Below, piece after piece: positions 9,129-15,887 of a DNA stretch of 64,000 nt (the first letter of the stretch is position 1; the number at the start of each line of letters is the position of its first letter). The notes beneath the pieces were generated by a model. The model was given only the letters and a program-made list of their open reading frames with translations, made no database searches and was not told the DNA's origin. The stretch comes from an uncultured Candidatus Competibacteraceae bacterium. Lineage in GTDB: Bacteria > Pseudomonadota > Gammaproteobacteria > Competibacterales > Competibacteraceae. The stretch is taken from contig CAIRMO010000061.1 of NCBI GenBank assembly GCA_903879705.1, positions 34,179 to 98,178 on the forward strand, in the 5' to 3' direction. The position numbers and the translations under genes are program-made.

Positions 9129-9502
9129 AGCGCCCCCGCGTCAGGCGTTGGCTTGCGGGTGCGGATACGTTGCGGGAGTTGGTCATCCATCAGCGCGAGG
9201 CCAATGGCATCCTCCGCGGTATCCAGAAGGTTCGCGAGTCGTTCAATTTCGCCGAAGACGTGGAGCGCCCGGGCAATGAAGTGAATGGGCACTCGTAGAT
9301 CGCCGTTCTCCAACCGCTTCACGGTTGATACCGACGCGCCAATGCGCTCGGCCAGCGACGCTTGGGAAATGCGTCGGCGCCGTCGGGCCAGGGCTACGTC
9401 AGCGCCCAGTTTCTCGATGGCGCGTCGAACCGGCGGCGGGACAGGCAGCGGGTTTATTCTAAGGTTCTCTTGAGAACTCTTATCAACTTTATTAGCTTCC
9501 AT
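9125..9502 (-). CDS. hipB: HipB-like XRE-family antitoxin and autorepressor
   Basis: A 125-residue protein with a helix-turn-helix of the XRE type (VALARRRRRISQASLAERIG then VSTVKRLENG, about residues 36-68). It would bind DNA upstream of the operon and neutralise the HipA kinase encoded immediately after it (four-base overlap). The first 25 or so residues are unlike a HipB core. The ATG at 9500-9502 lies at the centre of an 18-bp palindrome and only a few bases from a plausible -10 box, so the transcript may be leaderless or the true start may lie downstream. An in-frame start with a better ribosome binding site was not seen. Confidence 0.85.
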   Translation of the reverse strand: MEANKVDKSSQENLRINPLPVPPPVRRAIEKLGADVALARRRRRISQASLAERIGASVSTVKRLENGDLRVPIHFIARALHVFGEIERLANLLDTAEDAIGLALMDDQLPQRIRTRKPTPDAGAL

Positions 9503-9510
9503 GGAAGCTA
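9493..9510. promoter_or_regulatory. 18-bp perfect palindrome over the hipB start (candidate operator)
   Basis: TAGCTTCCATGGAAGCTA is a perfect inverted repeat centred on the hipB ATG. It overlaps the start codon and abuts the proposed -10 element. HipB proteins repress their own operon by binding palindromes in this position, so this is a good operator candidate. A second inverted repeat, GTTCTC-TT-GAGAAC, lies 16 bases into the gene at 9464-9477. Confidence 0.55.
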
Positions 9511-9538
9511 TAATACTATCACTACTGCGTGATGTTCA
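9510..9538 (-). promoter_or_regulatory. possible sigma70 promoter of hipBA
   Basis: On the minus strand, TGAACA (9533-9538) and TATTAT (9510-9515) are separated by 17 bases. The predicted transcription start falls at or next to the hipB ATG, implying a leaderless message unless the start codon is further in. Confidence 0.35.
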
Positions 9539-9644
9539 CTACAAATCTGCAGGATTACCAAAAATTGAGGAAAGTCGACGGTTGACCAGTTAGGGCAGCC
9601 AGACAGTTACGGTTGCAGTGGAAAAAATTTTTTCGAGGGTAATC

Positions 9645-9673
9645 TTGTTTTCGATCTGAACCAAGGCTACACT
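9645..9673 (+). promoter_or_regulatory. possible sigma70 promoter of the NTPase-nuclease pair
   Basis: TTGTTT (9645-9650) and TACACT (9668-9673) have a 17-base spacer, about 60 bases before the ATG at 9734. The match is moderate. The surrounding 230-base gap between hipB and this ORF is AT-rich and holds no other gene. Confidence 0.3.
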
Positions 9674-9733
9674 TTTTCAAGACTCGCAAACTTCGTTTTT
9701 TGAGACAACCACTGATTAACTTAAGGGGAATTT

Positions 9734-9883
9734 ATGTACGTTCAGTTGTGCGATGAAACCAAGAATCTGATAGGTGAAACCTTGGGAAAGATCGAAAACC
9801 AAAGTTTCTCTGATAAGCTCAAGAGACGGATGCTGAAGAGCATGGGAGAGTCGAGTTATAAGATTCCAGGAATTGCTCGCTCC
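9734..9883 (+). CDS. N-terminal segment of the P-loop NTPase in a shifted frame
   Basis: An ATG at 9734 with a strong ribosome binding site (AAGGGG, 9723-9728) opens a 49-codon frame starting MYVQLCDETKNLIGETLGK. Its sequence is sensible as far as LKRRMLK. The downstream frame is open from 9837 and reads RAWESRVIRFQELLAPEK directly into the Walker A motif. The natural protein is most easily read by joining the two with a +1 shift around 9833-9842. The cause could be a one-base insertion (mutation or assembly error) or, less likely, programmed frameshifting. Taken alone this ORF is too short to name. Confidence 0.45.
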
Positions 9884-11831
9884 TGAGAAGCGTAAGCTGG
9901 TGTTTATAGGCCAAGTGGGTTCTGGAAAAACCACGGCGCTTTGTCATTTGTTAGGGCTTAATTACTGGAAAAAAGAAGGTCAAAAAGAGGGGTATAGAGA
10001 ATTACTAACGACCGGAGCGGGAGGAGTAACACTTTGTCGAGTTATTATTAAATTTTCCAAGCACCCCTACATCAAGATAACGCCTGAGGAAGAATCGGTG
10101 GTGGAAGGTTGGTTAGAAGAACTTGCTGAATATGCAGTAGGACAGGCGAGGAATATTAAAGACAATCCTCCGCCAAATTTACCGGCTGAAATGCGTCGTG
10201 CCTTATCCAATATGACGGGATATTATCTTCCAGAATATGACAAGAAACCAGCGCTTATGGATAAAGCGGCTGAGATTGTTCAACGTGTTGGTAAAGTTAG
10301 CGATGACTTCGAAGAATCCGATTCGGCGATAGAAGAACTTTTTCAGTTTATTTTAGGAGCTGCTAATCTATCTGGGCGTAAAACCCATATTTTTAGCTAT
10401 GAAGGAACAGAGGATTGGGATGAGCAAGCGGAATGGCTTAATGGCCTTTTCGAGGACATTAATTTAATGTCGCGAAAAGAAATACCGTTTCCAAAGTTGA
10501 TCGAGGTTGGTGTCCCGAAAATTCGTCCAGAGATTTTAGATCATTTTGATGAATTCATTGATACCAAAGGGTTACTCACGCAGGACGGTCAGATTAAAGA
10601 GGCAGAAGATTTGCTGGTTCGGCCTGATACAGTAGCGGCGTTTTGTTCGCCATTTGTTAATGCCCCTGAATCGAGTGTTCGCAAGGCACTGGAGTACTAT
10701 ATTGGTCAAGATCCAGAGCATCGCAAAGATCAATACCTCTTGATGGTCCTGCCACGTAATGGCGTACCAGAAGAAGTAATCGGTGTGAAGGGTCCGGTTG
10801 GAGATTTTGCTGAAGGATGCAAGATCAAGATCGGTGGACAAATTCAGCCTACTCTTGGAGAGGTTCTTCATATCGCACCTGATGACACTTATGAAAATGG
10901 AATTCAGCCAAACGTATTTATGTACAGTGCCAAAAAGTACTTGAATAATAAGGTTCCAATTCGCAATAGACAACCTTTGTGGAAAGATAATGGTGATAGG
11001 GAGGAAGGAGAGGAAAAAGAGACTAATGATTCTTACTCCAATTTTGTGTTTGATAAGATCATTGCCAGCATTGAAACCCGGAAAAAACGACTAGGAACTG
11101 AAGTAGAGAAAATCAAAGAAAAACTAAAAGACATTCGTGGATTGCTTTTGCTAAGCGCCGAAGAAGAAAGGGCTATTGAGCGGCTGGAGGATGATATTCA
11201 AGAAATACCCTCCTTGAAACCGGCATATGATCTCTGGTTTGAAAATAATGAAATATTAACGCCCCCTTACCTTACGTTGGATCGACAGGGCGGTTTTTCG
11301 GAAATCTTGGGTAACATCGGTCTGAGTTTGATCTATGAAGATGATGCTCACAAATCGCGGTTCCATGCTTTAACTGTACGGGCGTTTTGTAAGCATCAGG
11401 GAGTTCATAGTGGCGTTGCGGGTCCTTATGATTTTTATGCTCGGTCGGAGAAATTTACCCAAGAACTGGTTGATGAACCATTCAAAAAGCGAGTAGGTGA
11501 ATTGAAGAATTGCTTAGTTAGGGTTTGCGAGGATTTTAAGACTCCATTGTTGAAAGAAATTCTTAGCGAGCAATTCCAAGTATTAGACGATGCTAAAAAG
11601 CTGTACTTAGAGGTATTGAAAGCTAGGGTCCGCGAAGAAGTTGAAAACCGGGTCGGGGAAGATGAGTGGAATGAAGCCTTCGATTTCCGAGGCACTGCTC
11701 TAACTGTGAAACGTATAGATTTTATTATGAGGCAGTTGGCTAATAATTTCTTCGAGAGGCAAGTAGCTACTGTTTTCCAAGAAAAAATTACCCAACCACT
11801 AATTGAGTTTTTTAGCCGAAATGGGAATTAA
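9873..11831 (+). CDS. large P-loop NTPase of unknown function (dynamin/GTPase-like N-terminus)
   Basis: The protein is 652 residues from the TTG at 9873, but that TTG is probably internal (see the shifted segment at 9734). Near the N-terminus is a clear Walker A motif, GQVGSGKTTALCHLLGL (about residues 11-27), followed about 30 residues on by TTGAGGVTLCRV, which looks like a switch-type loop. The rest is mostly helical and acidic, with a probable coiled coil (TRKKRLGTEVEKIKEKLKDI, about 400-420). No Walker B could be fixed with confidence. It is AT-rich compared with its GC-rich neighbours, indicating transfer. A PD-(D/E)XK nuclease-like gene follows 76 bases later on the same strand. A defence NTPase is inferred from this pairing and the hipBA neighbour; I do not recognise the family. 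Confidence 0.75.
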   Translation: MLAPEKRKLVFIGQVGSGKTTALCHLLGLNYWKKEGQKEGYRELLTTGAGGVTLCRVIIKFSKHPYIKITPEEESVVEGWLEELAEYAVGQARNIKDNPPPNLPAEMRRALSNMTGYYLPEYDKKPALMDKAAEIVQRVGKVSDDFEESDSAIEELFQFILGAANLSGRKTHIFSYEGTEDWDEQAEWLNGLFEDINLMSRKEIPFPKLIEVGVPKIRPEILDHFDEFIDTKGLLTQDGQIKEAEDLLVRPDTVAAFCSPFVNAPESSVRKALEYYIGQDPEHRKDQYLLMVLPRNGVPEEVIGVKGPVGDFAEGCKIKIGGQIQPTLGEVLHIAPDDTYENGIQPNVFMYSAKKYLNNKVPIRNRQPLWKDNGDREEGEEKETNDSYSNFVFDKIIASIETRKKRLGTEVEKIKEKLKDIRGLLLLSAEEERAIERLEDDIQEIPSLKPAYDLWFENNEILTPPYLTLDRQGGFSEILGNIGLSLIYEDDAHKSRFHALTVRAFCKHQGVHSGVAGPYDFYARSEKFTQELVDEPFKKRVGELKNCLVRVCEDFKTPLLKEILSEQFQVLDDAKKLYLEVLKARVREEVENRVGEDEWNEAFDFRGTALTVKRIDFIMRQLANNFFERQVATVFQEKITQPLIEFFSRNGN

Positions 11832-11907
11832 TTAATGAAAGCCTACCTACTAACATTAGCTAAGCTATTTGGTGGGTAGGTTACATGATTTATGCAGGAG
11901 AGCAGTT

Positions 11908-12354
11908 ATGCGTTTTTTGGAAGAAATCTATCAACGATTTTCGACATCGCCTATTGGACCAGAGGAGAAAGTACGTCAGACTTTGTTTGAATTCTTAAAA
12001 GCTCATCTTAACCCTCGATTTCTAGAGATACTTCTCGAAAATAGACATCGGGATATAGTTATTAGAAGGCGACAAGATAATACAGATATTTTCATTATAG
12101 AACTTAAAAGAGAAGGATTTTTCATTTATAGAAATGCTGACGTATACAATCAGTTAAGATGTTATCTCAGGAGAAAATATCCACCTTACCATGGCGCATT
12201 GTTTAATTTAGATGATTTAATTTTGTTATCTCATCCTAGTAGAGAGCAGTATCCTTTGGGAAGGAGATTAGACAATATAGAGAAATTGATTGTAGCGATT
12301 CATGACGCAGCCAATGAAGAAACCGTACCGATTAACAATGCTCGACGCAGATAA
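11908..12354 (+). CDS. PD-(D/E)XK nuclease-like protein
   Basis: A 148-residue protein. The central motif DIVIRRRQDNTDIFIIELK (about residues 50-68) fits the D...(E)xK active site of restriction-like nucleases: Asp at the end of one strand and an ExK pair in the next. The following YNQLRCYLRR helix is also usual for this fold. ATG 11908 is chosen because CAGGAG lies at 11895-11900; an upstream in-frame start at 11869 has no such site. Composition is AT-rich like the preceding NTPase gene. The pair resembles sensor NTPase plus nuclease modules. Its 3' end overlaps the convergent methyltransferase gene by 23 bases. Substrate unknown. Confidence 0.65.
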   Translation: MRFLEEIYQRFSTSPIGPEEKVRQTLFEFLKAHLNPRFLEILLENRHRDIVIRRRQDNTDIFIIELKREGFFIYRNADVYNQLRCYLRRKYPPYHGALFNLDDLILLSHPSREQYPLGRRLDNIEKLIVAIHDAANEETVPINNARRR

Positions 12355-13003
12355 AAAATTTCTGCATTGACGACCGAACTACCTGACCTAACTGATAACC
12401 ACTTGCAGCTAAATTTTGCTCCAACCACGAACGCGAAGCGTATCTCCACGGGAATGGTCCATCGCTCAGATTACGGTAGCGAATCGTGAAGTGAGAAACA
12501 AAAAAGTTGTTGCCAAACGGATTGCCAGACTCCACTACCAACACCCCGCCTGGATTCAGTAACTGGTGAATCCGGCGCAACCCGGTCAGCGTCGACTGCT
12601 CATCGCCGAAGATCCCCAAACCATTCCCCATCAGCAATACCAGATCAAAGCGTAAATCGTCGGGGACATCGGCAAAGGACTCCCGGAACATCGCCGACGG
12701 AAATCGCGCTGCGCAGTACTGGCGCAAATCGTTCGCTTTTTCAACGCCTACCAGTTGCGCCGCTGGCTGTTGCCGCCGAACAAAATCCAGATGTCGTCCC
12801 ACGCCGCAGCCCACATCCAGCACCGTTGGTGCAGGCCGATCCCGCAACAACCCAGTCAGTAGCGTTTCCTCCTCCGGGCGAAGTTGCAGGAAATCCTGGC
12901 ATGAACAATCCAGTCCTGGCCCATTCATCATCTCCAACCGAAACTGAATATCTCGGGTTGGGTGTTGCAACTGTCCCAGCATCGCCGTGGCAAAAGCATC
13001 CAT
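12332..13003 (-). CDS. class I SAM-dependent methyltransferase
   Basis: A 223-residue protein with the SAM-binding motif I TVLDVGCGVGRHLDF (about residues 60-74), an acidic strand-2 end (LVGVEKAND) and motif IV-like FDLVLLMGNGLG, followed by LNPGGVLVVESGNPFG. The substrate is not evident; the shape suits small-molecule or protein methylation, not a DNA modification enzyme (no DPPY or NPPY). A second copy on the same strand at 24622-25270 is clearly related but frameshifted. The gene converges on, and overlaps, the nuclease-like gene. Confidence 0.85.
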   Translation of the reverse strand: MDAFATAMLGQLQHPTRDIQFRLEMMNGPGLDCSCQDFLQLRPEEETLLTGLLRDRPAPTVLDVGCGVGRHLDFVRRQQPAAQLVGVEKANDLRQYCAARFPSAMFRESFADVPDDLRFDLVLLMGNGLGIFGDEQSTLTGLRRIHQLLNPGGVLVVESGNPFGNNFFVSHFTIRYRNLSDGPFPWRYASRSWLEQNLAASGYQLGQVVRSSMQKFFICVEHC

Positions 13004-13055
13004 CGAAATTCTCCAGACATTGGCAGCAAGCCTTTTATGTGGTCATATCAGGATT

Positions 13056-13553
13056 TTACATACCGGTACATGGCGCAATGGATTCCCCTATCGTTGCCGC
13101 CAATTTTTTGATCAAGCCAGGATGATAAAAAATACCTTGTGATTGCATAGCCAGTACATTTTCAGTAAAGGAATCAATCCAGCCCGCCTGTTTGGCCTTG
13201 AGTAATACTCCTAAAGTGCCAACCACTTTTAGACCAAGATATTCAGCGACATTCCTGCCGATTTTTTCGTCAATAACCACCCAGTCAGCTTGATATTTAA
13301 TGGCCATATCCAAAGTGTGTTTTTCACCTTTATCCAGCGCCAGTAATAGCGTCGGATGAATTAACGATGAAGCATCGACAGTTTCTATCCAAGGTAGCTT
13401 GGCCAAGTCTGGAACACGAATACGATGACCTGCGCGACATTCATCGACGACTTGTTGAACAACATGAATTCTCTCAAAAAGACGAGGCAACAAGCTCAGT
13501 TGGTCGATGCTGGCCAATGCAATAAACGGCGTAGTATTTGAAAAAATGATCAT
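13056..13553 (-). CDS. DUF3368-type PIN-domain toxin
   Basis: A 165-residue PIN-fold protein: N-terminal MIIFSNTTPFIALASIDQL, a mid-protein DKGEKHTLDMAIKY with the acidic GE pair, and ADWVVIDEKIGRNVAEYLGL, followed by TLGVLLKAKQAGWI, all typical of DUF3368. The usual first Asp (SDT/SDS) reads SNT here, so one acidic residue of the presumed active site is replaced by Asn. It overlaps the upstream antitoxin gene by four bases (ATGA). PIN toxins are generally RNases. The Asn replacement may mean reduced activity. Confidence 0.85.
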   Translation of the reverse strand: MIIFSNTTPFIALASIDQLSLLPRLFERIHVVQQVVDECRAGHRIRVPDLAKLPWIETVDASSLIHPTLLLALDKGEKHTLDMAIKYQADWVVIDEKIGRNVAEYLGLKVVGTLGVLLKAKQAGWIDSFTENVLAMQSQGIFYHPGLIKKLAATIGESIAPCTGM

Positions 13554-13804
13554 AATAACGCAGTTTCACGGTTGTAATCATCAGTGGAATCTTCCAGAAG
13601 CTTTGCACCAGCCCGCATAGCGAGAAAGAGAAATTCGGCGCGTGATATTTCCAGCCAAGAAGCAGCGGTTCCTGAAGATAATTTACCTTCCTTGAACAGA
13701 CTAATAGCCGCTTGGTATTTGAGGTATTCCGCAAAATTCTCGGCATTAAGATGAAGGTTCAGTAGAATTTCCGCGGGACAATGAATTTGTAGGGTCTGCT
13801 GCAT
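13550..13804 (-). CDS. UPF0175 family antitoxin
   Basis: An 84-residue protein. The region YQAAISLFKEGKLSSGTAASWLEISRAEFL (residues about 30-60) matches the UPF0175 pattern, a small helix-turn-helix usually encoded before DUF3368 toxins. The stop overlaps the toxin start by four bases. The protein would repress the operon and block the PIN toxin. The name rests on the motif and the partner together. Confidence 0.85.
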   Translation of the reverse strand: MQQTLQIHCPAEILLNLHLNAENFAEYLKYQAAISLFKEGKLSSGTAASWLEISRAEFLFLAMRAGAKLLEDSTDDYNRETALL

Positions 13805-13907
13805 CAGAATTTACCTCAAATAGAGTGTTTACTTACATCATGAACCATAGCCCTCACAACCTGAAATAGCGCTGCGAGAAAATAATAACACTTCACGGTT
13901 CTCTCAT

Positions 13908-15797
13908 TCAAACCGCCTCTGCCATTCCGCCTACCAGAACCCGTTCCAGCAAGGCTCCCAGTTGGGCGGCCAATTCAGGAACCGGCACATTAGCGACGGC
14001 ATCCGGATAGTACTCGGTGACATGTTCGGTATCCGGCCCCAACCCGATCCCGATCAGATTTAAACCGGGTTCCTCGCATAAGGTTGCAATGGCGCGACGC
14101 AAGTCGCTTTCATCGGAGCGCCGACCTTCCGGCAGACCATCGCTGATCACGATGAGTATATGGTCGCTGGCCGCTTGCATCAGCAACTGTTCCGCCGCCG
14201 CCAACAGACAGGGGCCATCGTCATTATGCTGACTGCGATTATGCCCGCCGGGCCGGCTATTGCTGACTTCCTGGGGCATGGTTTCCAGCGTCTGCCGCCG
14301 TTCTGCATCCAGTGGATCGTGAAAGTCCAGCAACGGGATCAACTCGTCCTGAAAGCCGGCCACCGCCAGCGGTACGCCCAGCCGATGCAGGGTCTCGACC
14401 ATCAGCACCGTCCCCAGCAATGCCGCCTCGCTCTTGGGACCCTGCATTGAACCGGACAAGTCCACCAGCAGGAACACCGCCGCATCATGCCGATCCGGGA
14501 TGCTCTTGCGTCGCCACAGTTGATGATAACGGCGGGCGTCCGCCGCAAAATCCATCACCCGCCGCAGGTCAATGCGATAGCCGCTGGGATAACCGGCGCG
14601 GTCGTGAAGCCGGCGGCGCGGCTGGAGGATGTACTCGATCTGTCCTGTCAAAGCGTCGATTTGTGCAGCAATGCGGAGTCGCGCCCGTTCATAATCATTA
14701 GCAACCGGCGGCAATTGAACGCGAGTGCGTGGACCGGGCGGGGGTTTATCCACCAACGCGCATTCTCGGATTGGCGGCGGCGGACCCGGACGTTGGCGTT
14801 GCCCGGTGGCTTCCGCCAGCATCAGATAGAGCAGATCCGCCGCCAGCCGCTGTCCAGCTAGACCGGTTTCGCTCGCTGGCGCTACCGGAGGAGCCGCCAG
14901 CACCGTCAACACTAACCGGGTTGCGGCAGCGGAGTCGGGTTGGTCGCGAATCGCGCCAGCTTGCCGCCAAGCAGCGCGATCCGCCCGCAGGCCCGCCGCC
15001 AAGCGCTGGACATCGCCCTCCAATAACCGCAACGCGGTCGGGACGATCTGGCGATGTGCCAGTTCACCAGCTTGCCAGGCGTGATGCTGAACGCCTTGTT
15101 CCCAACGACTGGGCCAGGTGCGGATGCGGATCGGAGCCAGTAGCCGAGGCCAAATCTGCTGGGGGTAGGTCTCAAACAAGGCGGGGTCAAGGTCGTTCGC
15201 ATCCAGAGAAGTGGGCGGCAGCGTATCCTCGGCATAGCGGCGGCGATCCGTTCGGGTCGCGGCCAGCGCAGCGGCAATGGCTGGCGGCACAGCGAATGCC
15301 GGCGCTGCTGCTTGCCAATCCAGCGCCCATTCCCGGGCGCATTCCAGCGCAAATCGCAGAAAATCCGGCAACCCGGCGGGCTGCGGCTCCGGTTGCAGGG
15401 CCGTGGCGCGATCCACTTCACCGAACCAGTCGCGGCAACCGGGATAGCGTTGCGCCATCCAGCATTCAACGCGGGGATCTTCGATGGCGTTGAGCAGTTG
15501 GAGCAAAGCCCGTTCGGTCAACCCGGAATGTTGAGCCACTGGCAAATGTTCCGGCGGGGTAAACAGGGAGTAGCGGCTGATCAGGGCGTGGCCGGCCTCA
15601 TGGGCGAGGATGCCAGCGCAATAGCCGGTGCCTTGCTCCGCTAAATCTCTGGTAGCGACCTGGATCACCCGGCGCACTGGATCGTAGGCCCATTGTTCGG
15701 TCAAGGTCGCTTCAACCTGGATTTGCGCGTCGTAACAGAGGCCGGCAGCCAGCGCGTTGAGTTGCCGGACCTGATTGGAAATGGTGGTCGTCGTCAT
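13908..15797 (-). CDS. VWA-domain protein with an N-terminal HEXXH metalloprotease-like motif
   Basis: A 629-residue protein. Near the N-terminus is LAHEAGHALISRY (about 63-75), an HEXXH zinc-protease signature, followed by EDPRVECWM, whose acidic residues could supply a third ligand. The C-terminal quarter is a von Willebrand A domain: MIDAS motif FLLVDLSGSMQGPKSE (about 437-452) and VISDGLPEGRRSDES (about 550). The VWA layout is like CobT or CbbO, partners of MoxR-type AAA+ ATPases, and such an ATPase gene lies just upstream (90-base gap, same strand). The two probably work as a chaperone-like ATPase and its metal-dependent adaptor. The substrate is unknown. Confidence 0.85.
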   Translation of the reverse strand: MTTTTISNQVRQLNALAAGLCYDAQIQVEATLTEQWAYDPVRRVIQVATRDLAEQGTGYCAGILAHEAGHALISRYSLFTPPEHLPVAQHSGLTERALLQLLNAIEDPRVECWMAQRYPGCRDWFGEVDRATALQPEPQPAGLPDFLRFALECAREWALDWQAAAPAFAVPPAIAAALAATRTDRRRYAEDTLPPTSLDANDLDPALFETYPQQIWPRLLAPIRIRTWPSRWEQGVQHHAWQAGELAHRQIVPTALRLLEGDVQRLAAGLRADRAAWRQAGAIRDQPDSAAATRLVLTVLAAPPVAPASETGLAGQRLAADLLYLMLAEATGQRQRPGPPPPIRECALVDKPPPGPRTRVQLPPVANDYERARLRIAAQIDALTGQIEYILQPRRRLHDRAGYPSGYRIDLRRVMDFAADARRYHQLWRRKSIPDRHDAAVFLLVDLSGSMQGPKSEAALLGTVLMVETLHRLGVPLAVAGFQDELIPLLDFHDPLDAERRQTLETMPQEVSNSRPGGHNRSQHNDDGPCLLAAAEQLLMQAASDHILIVISDGLPEGRRSDESDLRRAIATLCEEPGLNLIGIGLGPDTEHVTEYYPDAVANVPVPELAAQLGALLERVLVGGMAEAV

Positions 15798-15823
15798 GGA
15801 TTGCTCCTCAGTGCGGAAAAGCT

Positions 15824-15871
15824 CGAACCACCCCGGCGCTCACTCGCCACTCCTCCTTTTCCAGGGAGGGG
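15824..15871. repeat. dispersed repeat of the CGAACCACCCCGGC family, copy 1
   Basis: It begins CGAACCACCCCGGC and ends in a CTCCT..AGGGAGGGGAG hairpin. It lies between the AAA+ gene and the VWA gene. Two further copies, in opposite orientations, form the inverted pair at 45951-46074. Confidence 0.6.
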
Positions 15872-15887
15872 AGTTTGCGGGGAATTT

